This document shows positions 1 to 7,920 of a stretch of DNA of 53,580 nucleotides, one piece after another (position 1 is the first letter of the stretch; every line of letters begins with the position of its first letter). The position numbers and the translations under genes were made by a program. This stretch comes from JAIRTY01 sp050257395. GTDB lineage: Bacteria > Actinomycetota > Actinomycetes > Streptosporangiales > Streptosporangiaceae. The DNA is taken from NCBI GenBank assembly GCA_050257395.1, contig JBLMWU010000306.1:1-53580 (forward strand). The letters run 5' to 3'. The notes under the pieces are model-generated. The model worked only from the letters and a program-made list of their open reading frames with translations, was not told where the DNA came from and searched no databases.

Positions 1-399
1 CCGCGGGCGGGGTTCCAGCTGATCGTCTTCGCGGATCACTCGCTGAAGTCGTTTCCATCGGTGGCCCACGGCCTGCGCGCACTGGCCGCGGCCGGCTCCG
101 GCCCGCAGATCGTCGTGCTGACCCGCCAGCAGGACAGCCTCACCCGGCCGGTCCTGGACGCGCTCGGGCTGGCGGACGTGCCCGTGGTGACCGGCTCGGG
201 CGCCCTGTACGGGAAGTACAACGTGCGGGTCATGCCGTTCATGATCTTCACCGATCCGGCCGGGCGGGTGCGGGCCTCCAGCCTGGTGAACCACGCATGG
301 CAGGTGGAAAGGCTCTGGCGGCTGGCGCAGGTGCCGCCTGAGGCAGGCGGCAGGCCGGCGGTGCGGGCCGGGCGGCGGCCAGCCGGAATGGCGCGCTGA
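1..399 (+). CDS. Thioredoxin-fold protein without CxxC, 5' end missing (MauD-like context)
   Basis: Open from the first base, so the true start lies outside the window; the GTG at 61 is internal. The visible 132 residues look like the second half of a TlpA/MauD thioredoxin fold: a strand (LIVFADHSLKSF), then LYGKYNVRVMPFMIFTDPAG, which contains the cis-Pro position typical of thioredoxins. Where a catalytic MauD would have a CPxC motif after the first strand this protein reads ADHSLK, and no cysteine is visible at all. It ends 3 bp before the MauE gene. It may be a structural or chaperone partner rather than an oxidoreductase; the missing N-terminus could change this view. Confidence 0.7.
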   Translation, partial: PRAGFQLIVFADHSLKSFPSVAHGLRALAAAGSGPQIVVLTRQQDSLTRPVLDALGLADVPVVTGSGALYGKYNVRVMPFMIFTDPAGRVRASSLVNHAWQVERLWRLAQVPPEAGGRPAVRAGRRPAGMAR

Positions 400-402
400 C
401 CG

Positions 403-939
403 ATGAGTGTCCTGTCCCTGGCCGCGCAGGCCGCGGTGGCGGCGGTGCTGCTGGTGGGCGGCGGCGCCAAGGCCGCCGACCTGGCCGGTTTCGCCGCGGC
501 CATGCGGCTGCTGGTGCCCCCGCGGGTGCCCGGTCCGGTGGTGCGGGCGCTGGCGGTGAGCGCCGCCGGGGTGGAGCTGGCACTCGGCGAGGCAAGCCTG
601 CCGCTGCCCGCCGCCGGCTGGCTGAACGCGGCCGTGCTGGCGCTCGCCTGCGGGTTCGCAGGGGTGTCGGGATTCGGCTACGCCCGCCACCGGGGCCGGG
701 CCTGCCACTGCTTCGGCGCCCTGTCCGGCGGCCGGTTCGATGCCCGGGGCCTGCTGCGCAGCGCCGCCGTGGCGGTGGCCGCCGCGATCGCCACGGCCGG
801 GCCGCCGCCGGGCACCGCCCGGCTCGGGGCCGGCCAGCAGGCCCTGCTCGGCCTGGCCGGCGCCGTGGTCGCGCTCAGTGCGTTCACCGCCGCCCGGGCC
901 CTGGCCCAGGCGCGCAGAAGAGGTCTGGAGGTGTCATGA
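403..939 (+). CDS. mauE: MauE/DoxX-like redox-associated membrane protein
   Basis: 178 residues with about four to five hydrophobic spans and the MauE-type short motif ACHCFGAL (near residues 105-112) before the last spans. In methylamine utilisation, MauE acts with MauD in the membrane to form the disulfides of the small, cysteine-rich dehydrogenase subunit. Here it lies between two thioredoxin-fold genes, and its stop overlaps the next start (ATGA at 936-939), so it is translationally coupled to the MauD-like gene. The family call is good; the substrate is inferred to be the cysteine-rich protein encoded at 1580-2068. Confidence 0.8.
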   Translation: MSVLSLAAQAAVAAVLLVGGGAKAADLAGFAAAMRLLVPPRVPGPVVRALAVSAAGVELALGEASLPLPAAGWLNAAVLALACGFAGVSGFGYARHRGRACHCFGALSGGRFDARGLLRSAAVAVAAAIATAGPPPGTARLGAGQQALLGLAGAVVALSAFTAARALAQARRRGLEVS

Positions 940-1583
940 CGATCCCGGTCTACGTGGCCGTGGCCCAGTGGGTACTGCTGCTGACCCTCGGCATCCTGGT
1001 GGTCCTGATGTTCCGGCAGCTGGGACGGCAGCTGGCCGCCAGCCAGCCGGCCGCCGCCCCGGGCCCGGAGCCGGGCAGCCGGGCCGCCGCCATCGGGTAC
1101 ACCCGGCCGGACGGCGGGGAGGAGGTCTTCCGGCCCGGCGGCGGGCGAGCCGCCCTGGTGGCTTTCGCCGAGCCCACCTGCCCGGCCTGCGAGGAACTGG
1201 TGGCCGCGCTGAACACGGCGCACGCCGAGGGTGGGCTCGCGCGGGTGCGGCCGCTGCTGGTCACCTCGGAGCCACTGAGTTACCTGCAGATCTCCGCCCC
1301 GTTCCGGGCGACGCGGCTGCCGCTGGGGCGCATCACCGCTGATGCGGCGCGGCAGGCGTACGGCGTCTCGGCGACGCCGCTGCTGGTGGCGATCGACGGG
1401 GCGGGGGTCGTCCGGGCCGCTGGCCCGGCAGCCCGGCACGCGGATGTCCGGGCCTTCGTGCAGGCATGCCTCCTGCCGCCCGCTGCCACGGGCACGCTGC
1501 CCGCGGCAGCCGCCGGCGCCGGGCCCGCGGGGCCCGGCGTGCTGACCGCCGCCGCTGGCGAGGAAGGGGGAGGCAGCCGGTGA
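936..1583 (+). CDS. MauD-like membrane-anchored thioredoxin (CPAC)
   Basis: 215 residues. An N-terminal membrane anchor (about residues 5-27) is followed by a thioredoxin fold with the active site TCPAC (Cys82, Cys85) and the later SATPLLVAID segment holding the cis-Pro. This matches MauD/TlpA-type disulfide oxidoreductases acting outside the cytoplasmic membrane. The gene overlaps mauE by 4 bp at its start and the next gene by 4 bp at its end (GTGA at 1580). The Ala/Gly/Pro-rich tail from about residue 180 is unlikely to be part of the fold. Its probable role is disulfide formation or isomerisation in the adjacent cysteine-rich exported protein. Confidence 0.75.
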   Translation: MTIPVYVAVAQWVLLLTLGILVVLMFRQLGRQLAASQPAAAPGPEPGSRAAAIGYTRPDGGEEVFRPGGGRAALVAFAEPTCPACEELVAALNTAHAEGGLARVRPLLVTSEPLSYLQISAPFRATRLPLGRITADAARQAYGVSATPLLVAIDGAGVVRAAGPAARHADVRAFVQACLLPPAATGTLPAAAAGAGPAGPGVLTAAAGEEGGGSR

Positions 1584-2068
1584 CCCGCTGGCAGGAGCTG
1601 GGCAGGCGGATCGACACCCGGATCGGCAGGGGCATAGAGAAGGCCGGGCGGATCGTGAGCCGCCGGGCCGCGCTGCGGACCGCGATCCTCACCGGGGTCA
1701 CGGCCGCCGGTGCCGTGGCCCTGGGCCAGCGGCCTGCCCTGGCGCGCGTCCGCTGCCCGGAGAGGTGCGGCCCGAGCCCGCGGTGCCGGCACGGGTGCCC
1801 GCACGTGGGCTGCCCGCCCCGGCACTCGCTCTGCAAGTCCCCGCCGGTCAGCTGCGGCGGGTGGTGCGTGTACGCCAGCGGGACGTGGGTCCACTGCACC
1901 GGGTACGGCAAGTGCGGCCGGGGATACACGCTGTGCCAGGACTGCAGGCGTCACCACAGCTGCCATGTCTGCATCTGCGTCAGCGGAATCCTCTGCCGCG
2001 ACTGCTGCCACCGCAGCGACGTGGAGGCCGAGGCCGGGCGGATCCAGCGCATCATCGCCGCCTCCTAG
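1580..2068 (+). CDS. Tat-exported cysteine-rich protein, MauA (methylamine dehydrogenase light chain)-like
   Basis: 162 residues from a GTG that overlaps the upstream stop. The N-terminus has a Tat-type signal (SRRAALRTA around residues 27-35, a hydrophobic stretch, then ALA near 53-55). The mature part holds 18 cysteines in about 90 residues, including CRDCC. The segment GTWVHC followed by Gly, Tyr and DC resembles the region around the first TTQ tryptophan of MauA. Only two Trp lie in the mature part (95 and 103), and I see no counterpart of the second TTQ tryptophan of MauA near the C-terminus. Best read as a disulfide-rich relative of the light chain that uses the MauDE pair for folding; catalytic function is unknown. 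Confidence 0.65.
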   Translation: MTRWQELGRRIDTRIGRGIEKAGRIVSRRAALRTAILTGVTAAGAVALGQRPALARVRCPERCGPSPRCRHGCPHVGCPPRHSLCKSPPVSCGGWCVYASGTWVHCTGYGKCGRGYTLCQDCRRHHSCHVCICVSGILCRDCCHRSDVEAEAGRIQRIIAAS

Positions 2069-2832
2069 TGCCCGGCGTGCCAGGTCGTGCCGGGACCGCG
2101 GCCGGGCTGCCGCTCGCGGCGGCCGCCGTTGCCGTGGGAGCCGTGGCTGGCTGGTGCGCCGATGGCGGGCTGGCCGTCCTCACGATGCCGGCCGCCGCGG
2201 TGGCCGTCATGAACGGCTATTCCAAGGCGTACTCGCCCTGAGGCGCCAACTCGGCGGCCTCGCTGGCCACCGGCCTCCCGGTCGGGAGGATCACCGCCCC
2301 GCTGTCGGTGCTGGCCGCCTACGCCGTGCCCGCCGCCGCCGCGTGGACGCCGGCCGGCCTGCTGGCCGGCCTGGTGCCGGCCGGTCGGGCCGTCCTGGCG
2401 CTCATCGCCGGCTACGCCGCGTACTACGGGCTGATCGAGGCCACCGGGCGGCCAGGCCTGCCGCCGCCGGGCCGCTCCTGGCAGGTGCCGTCCCGGTGGG
2501 TGGACCGGGCCCCGGGGTGGCGGCGGATCCTCATCTGGGGCTCGGTCCTGGGCCCCGGGTTCGCCACCCGTAACCCGTACGCCGGGTTCGGGCTGCTGCC
2601 GCTGGTGGTCGCGGCGGCCGGGAACCCGCGGCTGGGGGTGGCGCTGGCGGCGCTGCTGGGGTTCCTGCACGGCGCGGGCCGGGCGGCCGCGCTGCTTCGG
2701 GACGCCCGCCACGCCGCGGATGCCGACTACCTGCTGTCCGTCATGGCGGCGATCCGCTGGCGTACCGTCGACGGGTTCGCCCTGCTGCTGGTCGCCGGGG
2801 CGGCCGCGGCAACCATGATCGTGCGCAGGTAG
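2068..2832 (+). CDS. CcdA/DsbD-like (MauF-like) membrane protein with an in-frame TGA at codon 58
   Basis: The GTG at 2068 overlaps the previous stop (TAGTG). The frame is closed by TGA at 2239-2241 but continues with unbroken high-GC3 coding to TAG at 2832 in the same frame, giving 254 residues if TGA is read. The second half has the DsbD/CcdA pattern (GPGFATRNPYAGFGLLPLVV, then GNPRLGVALAALLGFLHG). The residues before the TGA are SP and the next is Gly, matching the SPC motif that carries the redox-active Cys in that family; Cys codons TGC/TGT differ from TGA by one base. Options: selenocysteine insertion, a nonsense mutation, or a sequence error. A separate start for the second half (GTG at 2308) is poorly supported, because coding character continues upstream of it. 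Confidence 0.6.
2274..2289 (+). promoter_or_regulatory. Hairpin with GGTC tetraloop downstream of the in-frame TGA (possible SECIS-like element)
   Basis: CCTCCC (2274-2279) pairs perfectly with GGGAGG (2284-2289) around the loop GGTC. The loop begins 38 nt after the TGA at 2239-2241, about the upper limit for bacterial SECIS elements, which place a small apical loop starting with G soon after the UGA. A second, weaker hairpin (GGCC 2256-2259 with 2265-2268) lies closer but has no G at the start of its loop. In GC-rich DNA such hairpins also arise by chance, and GGGAGG could be a ribosome-binding-like sequence. The assignment is speculative. Confidence 0.25.
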
Positions 2833-2920
2833 CCGGAGGCACCGGCAGCGGGTAGGTCACCAGCCGTGGGAACGGGGGGCGCGGCGCTGGACGGGGAGCG
2901 GCCGGCCAGGGCGGGGGCTG

Positions 2921-3730
2921 GTGCTGGCCACGCTGCTGGGGGCGTCCGGGGTCGCCAACGTGAACCTGGCCGTGGCCAGCATCGCCCTGCCCTCGATCGG
3001 CCGGGGGCTGGACGCGTCCCAGACCGGCCTCGACCTGATCGCCGTCGGCTACACGCTGGGGCTGGCCGCCTCGGTGCTCTACCTGAGCGCACTGGGGGAC
3101 CGGTACGGGCGCAAGCTGATGCTCGGGCTCGGCGTCGCGCTGTCGGTGCCGGCCGCGCTGCTGGCCGCCTACGCCCCGTCGGTGACCGTGCTGACGGCGG
3201 CGCGCGTGGCGGGCGGGCTCTCGGCCGGGATGTCCTACCCGACCGCCCTGGCGCTGTCGGTGCCGGTCCAGCGGGCAGGAATGGCATCGGCCACCGCTGA
3301 CCTGCAGGGCGACCTCGGCGGGGCGATCATGCAATCGGTGCTCGGCGCGCTGCTGGCCGCCGGGTACGCCAAGAACATCGGCGATGCGGTGGCCGCTTCT
3401 CCCGACCGGTCCCGGATCACCAGCAGCATCCTGACCGAGCTGCAGCGGTCGTTCGCCAGCGCGGAACAGATCGCACGCCGGTATCCCGCCTACGCGGACA
3501 AGATCATCCGCGGGGCCAGGATCGCGTTCGAGGCCGGAAGCCACTGGGCGCACGCGGCCGGGCTGATCGCGGTGGCGCTGGGCGCCGTCCTGGTCTTCTT
3601 CGCCTACCCGCGCAGGCAGCAGGAACAGGACCTGTTCGCCGGTTACCGCGCGGAAGACACCGAGCAGGCCAGGCTTCCCCTGGGGATGCTGGCCCTGCCC
3701 GGGGCGCGGCGCGGGCGGAAGGCGCCGTTA
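2921..3730 (+). pseudogene. MFS drug exporter (DHA2 type) with a large internal deletion
   Basis: The first part is the start of a 14-TM DHA2 transporter: NVNLAVASIALPSIGRGL, the GDRYGRKLML loop between TM2 and TM3, and on to GGLSAGMSYPTALAL. At about position 3265 it passes directly into sequence typical of the C-terminal end of the same family (RAGMASATADLQGDLGGAIM, then a last span and a basic tail). Roughly half of the usual 500-residue protein is therefore missing in frame. The frame also lacks a stop near the natural end and runs antisense through nth to 4183. The start is uncertain (GTG 2921 or upstream). Probably non-functional. Confidence 0.75.
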
Positions 3731-3741
3731 GCGCGGCCCGG

Positions 3742-4449
3742 TCAGGAGAACGGCCCCGGCTTCACGAGCTTGCGCGCGGTCTCCTCGTCAGTCGGCCCCT
3801 CGCCGAACGAGGGGCACAGCCGGGCGATGCCGCACGCGCCGCACGCGGGGGTGCGCGCATGGCAGACCCGGCGGCCGTGCCAGGTCAGGCGGTGGGAGGC
3901 GGCGGTCCACTCCCGGCGCGGCAGGAGGGCGGCGACATCATGCTCGATCTTGGCGGCGTCGGTGCGGGCGGTCCAGCCGAGCCGCCGCGCCAGCCGGGCG
4001 ACATGGGTGTCCACGATGAGACCCGGCGTGCCGAAGGTGTCGCCCAGCACCATGCTGGCGGTCTTGCGGCCGACTCCCGGCAGGGTCACGAGCTGTTCCA
4101 TGGTGCCGGGCACCTCGCCGCCGAAGTGGTCGCACAGGGCCTGGCCGATGGTGATGAGGGTGTTCGCCTTGGCCCGGAAGTAGCCGGTCGGCCGGATCAG
4201 GTCTTCCAGCGCGGCCCGGTCCGCGGCGGCGTAGGCGGCCGCGGTGGGATACCGGGTGAACAGCTCCCGGGTCACCTCGTTCACCCGCCGGTCGGTGGCC
4301 TGCGCGGCCAGGATCGCCGCCATCAGCAGTTCGAGCGGGGAGGTGAAGTTCAGCTCGTTGTGCGCGTCGGGGTAGAGCCGGGCCAGGTCACGGTTGATCC
4401 GGCGGGCCCGGCGGGCCAGGTCGGTCCCTGACGGGGCAGTCTGGGCCAT
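3742..4449 (-). CDS. nth: Endonuclease III (DNA glycosylase/AP lyase)
   Basis: 235 residues. The helix-hairpin-helix LPGVGRKTA carries the catalytic Lys (129), and VDTHV carries the conserved Asp (147). Four cysteines at 196, 203, 206 and 212 give the C-X6-C-X2-C-X5-C [4Fe-4S] loop. The enzyme removes oxidised pyrimidines in base-excision repair. The N-terminal LAAQATD replaces the commoner LSAQTTD but keeps the Gln. It is transcribed divergently from the methyltransferase at 4559, and its 3' end faces the decayed MFS gene, whose open frame runs antisense through it. Confidence 0.93.
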   Translation of the reverse strand: MAQTAPSGTDLARRARRINRDLARLYPDAHNELNFTSPLELLMAAILAAQATDRRVNEVTRELFTRYPTAAAYAAADRAALEDLIRPTGYFRAKANTLITIGQALCDHFGGEVPGTMEQLVTLPGVGRKTASMVLGDTFGTPGLIVDTHVARLARRLGWTARTDAAKIEHDVAALLPRREWTAASHRLTWHGRRVCHARTPACGACGIARLCPSFGEGPTDEETARKLVKPGPFS

Positions 4450-4558
4450 CCCGCCAGCTTAGCCAGGGGCGACGGCGGGGGAGCGGGCCGGCACCGGTGG
4501 CGGCTCCGGGCCGGGGGGCGGTTCTCCGTCCGCCACCCGGGCGTGTCACGATGCCCCG

Positions 4559-5338
4559 GTGGCTGCGGACTTCGGCAATACGGCGCGCGACTACGCCGCC
4601 TACCGGACCGGGTTCCCCGCCGGGCTGTTCACCCGCCTCGCCGCGCTCGGGATAGGGCTGCCAGGGCAGCGGGTCGCCGATTTCGGGACCGGGACGGGCG
4701 CACTGGCCAGGGGCTTTGCCGCCGGCGGGTGCGCGGTGACCGGGGTCGACGTCGCCCCGGAGATGCTCAGCCAGGCCCGGCGGGCGGATGCCGCCGCCGG
4801 CCTGGAGATCGCCTACCGGGTCGGCCCGGCGGAGGACACCGGGCTGGCGGCCGGTGCCTGGGACGTGGTGAGCGCAGGGCAGTGCTGGCACTGGTTCGAC
4901 CGGCGGCGCGCCGCGGCCGAGGCGCACCGGCTGCTGGCGGCCGGCGGCGCCATCGCCATCTGCTACCGCGACTACGTGGTGGCGCCAGGCAACGTGTGCG
5001 CGGCCAGCGAGGAAGTGGTCCTCGCCCACAACCCCGGCTGGGCGATGGCCGGGTGGACCGGCATACCGGCCGGGTACGCCGCGGAACTCGGCGAGGCGGG
5101 GTTCACCGGCATGGAGATGTTCGGCTTCGGCATGACCGTCCCGTTCACCCATGAAGCCTGGCGGGGGCGCATGCGGACCTGCAACGGGGTCGGTGCGAGC
5201 CTGCCGGAGGCCGGGGTTGCGGCCTTCGACGCCGACCTGGCCCGGCTGCTCCGCGAGCGGTTCCCCCAGGAGCCGCTCCTGGTGCCGCACTGGATCTCGG
5301 CGCTGGTCGCCCGGCCCGGACCCGGGACGTGCGGGTGA
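4559..5338 (+). CDS. Class I SAM-dependent methyltransferase
   Basis: 259 residues from GTG. Motif I is VADFGTGTGALARGF (about residues 39-53), followed by an acidic strand end (VTGVDVAPEML) and the GQCWHWFD segment after motif IV, typical of the UbiE/Methyltransf_11 superfamily. The substrate cannot be inferred. The ATG at 4551 is out of frame, so GTG 4559 is the first in-frame start. It is a single gene with no obvious partner; the next gene (OsmC) has its own ribosome-binding site. Confidence 0.8.
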   Translation: MAADFGNTARDYAAYRTGFPAGLFTRLAALGIGLPGQRVADFGTGTGALARGFAAGGCAVTGVDVAPEMLSQARRADAAAGLEIAYRVGPAEDTGLAAGAWDVVSAGQCWHWFDRRRAAAEAHRLLAAGGAIAICYRDYVVAPGNVCAASEEVVLAHNPGWAMAGWTGIPAGYAAELGEAGFTGMEMFGFGMTVPFTHEAWRGRMRTCNGVGASLPEAGVAAFDADLARLLRERFPQEPLLVPHWISALVARPGPGTCG

Positions 5339-5470
5339 GCGATCACCCGGCCGGGCCCGGCTGCCCGGGCCCGGCCGGTGGAGCAGGGCCCGGCACGGTG
5401 GCAGGCTTGGGGGGAGCGCTGCGCCGGGCCGGCGCAGCCCCGGCTTGCCCTGAGCTGAGGAGGACAGACG

Positions 5471-5908
5471 ATGCCTACCCGCACTGCCCGCACAACGTGG
5501 ACCGGCGGTCTGCAGGACGGAACCGGCAGGGTGGTGCTGGTCAGTTCCGGCGCCGGCAGTTACGAGGTCAGCTTCCCCAAGCGGGCGGCGGACGACGCCG
5601 ACGGGACGACCAGCCCGGAGGAGCTCATCGCCGCCGCGCACACGTCGTGTTTCGCCATGCAGTTCTCCGCCCTGCTGGGCGAGGCCGGCGGCAGCGGCCA
5701 GTCCATCGACGTCAGCGCGGACGTCACCCTCGGCCCCGACCCGGCTGGCGGCTTCCGGATCAGCGGCATCACGCTGGCCGTCCGGGGATCCGCCCAGGGC
5801 GTGACCGCTGAGGAGTTCGCGAGGATCGCGCAGGATGCCAAGAACACCTGCCCGGTCAGCAAGGCGCTGGCCGGCACGGAGATCTCGCTGCAGGTGGCCG
5901 GGAGCTGA
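5471..5908 (+). CDS. OsmC family peroxiredoxin-like protein
   Basis: 145 residues with the two OsmC/Ohr cysteines: Cys60 in AAAHTSCFAM and Cys127 in NTCPVSKAL. The N-terminal TARTTWTGGLQDGTG is typical of the OsmC branch rather than Ohr. Members reduce organic hydroperoxides in the cytoplasm with these two cysteines. A strong ribosome-binding site (GAGGAGG) precedes the ATG. It is a monocistronic unit that ends in a strong hairpin shared with the convergent MFS gene. Confidence 0.88.
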   Translation: MPTRTARTTWTGGLQDGTGRVVLVSSGAGSYEVSFPKRAADDADGTTSPEELIAAAHTSCFAMQFSALLGEAGGSGQSIDVSADVTLGPDPAGGFRISGITLAVRGSAQGVTAEEFARIAQDAKNTCPVSKALAGTEISLQVAGS

Positions 5909-5911
5909 GCC

Positions 5912-5946
5912 CGGCCCGGGCCCCGCCGGGGGCGGGGGCCGGGCCG
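5912..5946. terminator. Bidirectional GC-rich hairpin between convergent genes
   Basis: CGGCCC at 5912-5917 pairs with GGGCCG at 5941-5946, and the inner GC-rich arms extend the stem. It lies in the 48-bp gap between the OsmC stop and the MFS stop, so it probably ends both transcripts. There is no U tract, as is usual in actinomycetes. Confidence 0.6.
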
Positions 5947-5956
5947 CTGCCCGGGA

Positions 5957-7837
5957 TCAGGCGGTGAGCTTGGCCAGCTCCGCCTCCACCATCTTCTCGT
6001 GCTCCTCTTCGTCCCTGCGGGCGTCGGAAGGCCGCCAGCGGCCCCGCAGCAGCGGGATGCTGAGCAGGAAGAACACGATCCCGCCGAAGCACACCCAGTA
6101 CCAGGCCTTCCACTGGCCGGGTGCCTGGGCGGCAGCCTGCCCCACCGCGCCGCCGTGTGCCTTCAGGTACGGGAACACCTGCGGCGGCACCTTGGACAGC
6201 GCGGTCAGCTGGGCGGCGTAGGGCGTCAGCGTCGCCAGCTTGGGGCCCGCGGCGATGACGCTGTCGATGGCAGCGCTGTTGGCGCCGATGGTGCTGAGGA
6301 TGCCGGTCCCCTTGGCGCCGCCGCCCGCCGCGGCGACGGCCTGGGCCAGCAGCTTCGGCGGGGTCGCGGCCGCGTTCGGGTACTTGGCCAGCTGGGTGAA
6401 CAGCGCGGGGTGGGCCTGCATCACGGCCAGCTCGGGCGCGAACTTCCGCGCGTCGGCGAGCTGGGTCTGGTAGCGCTGCGCGGTGGCGATGATCTGCGGG
6501 TGGGACTGCGCGAACGCGATCTGGCTCTTGTACTGGGCCACGTACGCCGACACGGTGCCGCCGTAGGTGACCAGCGGGGTCACCGACGTGATCACGACGG
6601 GGATGATCAGGAACGAGATGAACACCGTCACCCGGATGATCCAGCCCCAGATCGCCAGGCCGGTGGCGGTCAGCGCCGGGTTGCGGGCCTCGACGGTCTC
6701 GGTGTAGCTGGCCATCCAGGGCGCGTAGGCCACGCCCAGGAAGAACGACCCCACCGCCAGCAGGATGGCGAGCGTGTAATAGCTGGGGTGGCGACCCGCC
6801 TGCAGCAGGTACAGCACGGTGGTCACGGCGGCGACGACCCCGCCGATCACCATGAACGGCTTGCGCACCCGGAAGCGGTCGGAGATGACGCCGATCAGGA
6901 TGACGGCGATGACGTTGAATCCCCAGTTCCAGTTGCCCAGGCCGTTGGCGTCCTTCACGGAGAAGCCGAAGACCGTGGTCAGGTAGATGACGCTGAAGCC
7001 GACGGCCGTGTAGTAGATGAGCAGCATCACCGACACGGCGACGGCGGAGACCACCACGTCCGCCTTGAGCAGCTGGCGGAACGGGTGCTTCAGGGCCGCC
7101 TCGACGTCGATGCCCTTGGCGCGGGCCTCGATCAGCGCGCGGTCGCGCATCGTCACCATCAGCTGGTCGCGCAGCTGCGGGCTCAGCTCCCGCAGCCCGG
7201 CCAGGGCGATGACGAACACCACCAGCCCGGCGATGCCGCAGATGAGGAACTCGTGCGTCCAGAACCTGAGGTCATGCACCACCGCGGGGATGGTCGCGCT
7301 GCCCACCACCGCCACGATCAGGCTGCCGAGCACCGGGCCGCTGGTCCAGAAGCCCATCGCCGTGGCCCGCCCCACCTGCGGCGAGAAGTCCCGGATCAGC
7401 GCGGGCGTGGCCACCAGGCAGATGCCCTCGATCACGGCGATCGCGAAGGTCTCGATGCCGAACGTCCACTTGTCGGTGGCGGCGGGAAGGATGAAGCCGG
7501 TGAACACGGCGGTCAGCAGCAGCCCGCCGACCACCAGGTTGGCGCGGCCCCACCGGTCGGCGAGCCCGGCGAACAGCGAGCCGAACGCGCCGATCAGGTT
7601 CCCGAAGGCGAGGATGACCACGTAGAACGTGAAGCTCATCCCCAGGTTGGCCAGCAGCAGGGTGGACACCGAGCCGCCCACGTACAGCTCGTAGTAGAGC
7701 ATGACGGTGGCCAGCACGGTGATGGCCAGGTAGAAGATGCGCCGCCCGGTGTCCGGATAGGTGTCGAGCTGGCGATTCCAGAGCCAGGAGACTCTGCCTG
7801 GGCGGTCAGGAATCAAATCGGTGGCAGTCACACTCAT
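5957..7837 (-). CDS. MFS transporter with a long extracytoplasmic insertion near the C-terminus
   Basis: 626 residues. Twelve-span MFS layout with the loop motif GLADRWGRANLVV after TM2. Between the penultimate and last spans lies an insertion of about 150 residues (roughly 430-580) rich in Ala and Gln (YKSQIAFAQSHPQIIATAQR and onwards), predicted outside the membrane. The last span is followed by an acidic C-terminal tail. The substrate is unknown. It is divergent from a TetR regulator with palindromic operators between them, which suggests repression relieved by a transported compound. Confidence 0.8.
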   Translation of the reverse strand: MSVTATDLIPDRPGRVSWLWNRQLDTYPDTGRRIFYLAITVLATVMLYYELYVGGSVSTLLLANLGMSFTFYVVILAFGNLIGAFGSLFAGLADRWGRANLVVGGLLLTAVFTGFILPAATDKWTFGIETFAIAVIEGICLVATPALIRDFSPQVGRATAMGFWTSGPVLGSLIVAVVGSATIPAVVHDLRFWTHEFLICGIAGLVVFVIALAGLRELSPQLRDQLMVTMRDRALIEARAKGIDVEAALKHPFRQLLKADVVVSAVAVSVMLLIYYTAVGFSVIYLTTVFGFSVKDANGLGNWNWGFNVIAVILIGVISDRFRVRKPFMVIGGVVAAVTTVLYLLQAGRHPSYYTLAILLAVGSFFLGVAYAPWMASYTETVEARNPALTATGLAIWGWIIRVTVFISFLIIPVVITSVTPLVTYGGTVSAYVAQYKSQIAFAQSHPQIIATAQRYQTQLADARKFAPELAVMQAHPALFTQLAKYPNAAATPPKLLAQAVAAAGGGAKGTGILSTIGANSAAIDSVIAAGPKLATLTPYAAQLTALSKVPPQVFPYLKAHGGAVGQAAAQAPGQWKAWYWVCFGGIVFFLLSIPLLRGRWRPSDARRDEEEHEKMVEAELAKLTA

Positions 7838-7877
7838 TCCGTCCTCGCAATGATCGCTGACTGTGCTGACTCCCCCA

Positions 7878-7903
7878 GAAGTACGGTGACGTACTTTAGT
7901 ACG
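7878..7903. promoter_or_regulatory. Overlapping palindromic operators of the TetR/MFS pair
   Basis: Two overlapping palindromes occupy the divergent intergenic region: AAGTAC-N6-GTACTT at 7878-7895 and ACGTAC-N4-GTACGT at 7888-7903. A further ATACTTTAG half-element follows at 7907-7915. They lie just upstream of the TetR GTG at 7921 and about 40 bp from the MFS ATG at 7837, as expected for a TetR dimer that represses both promoters. Confidence 0.7.
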
Positions 7904-7920
7904 TTGGATACTTTAGATTC

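Noticed and set aside
2308..2832. Independent gene starting at GTG 2308
   Set aside because: Codon use and membrane-protein character continue upstream of 2308 to the TGA; no well-spaced ribosome-binding site precedes it.
3731..4183. C-terminal extension of the decayed MFS frame
   Set aside because: It reads antisense through nth and has no transporter features; it is open only because the stop was lost.
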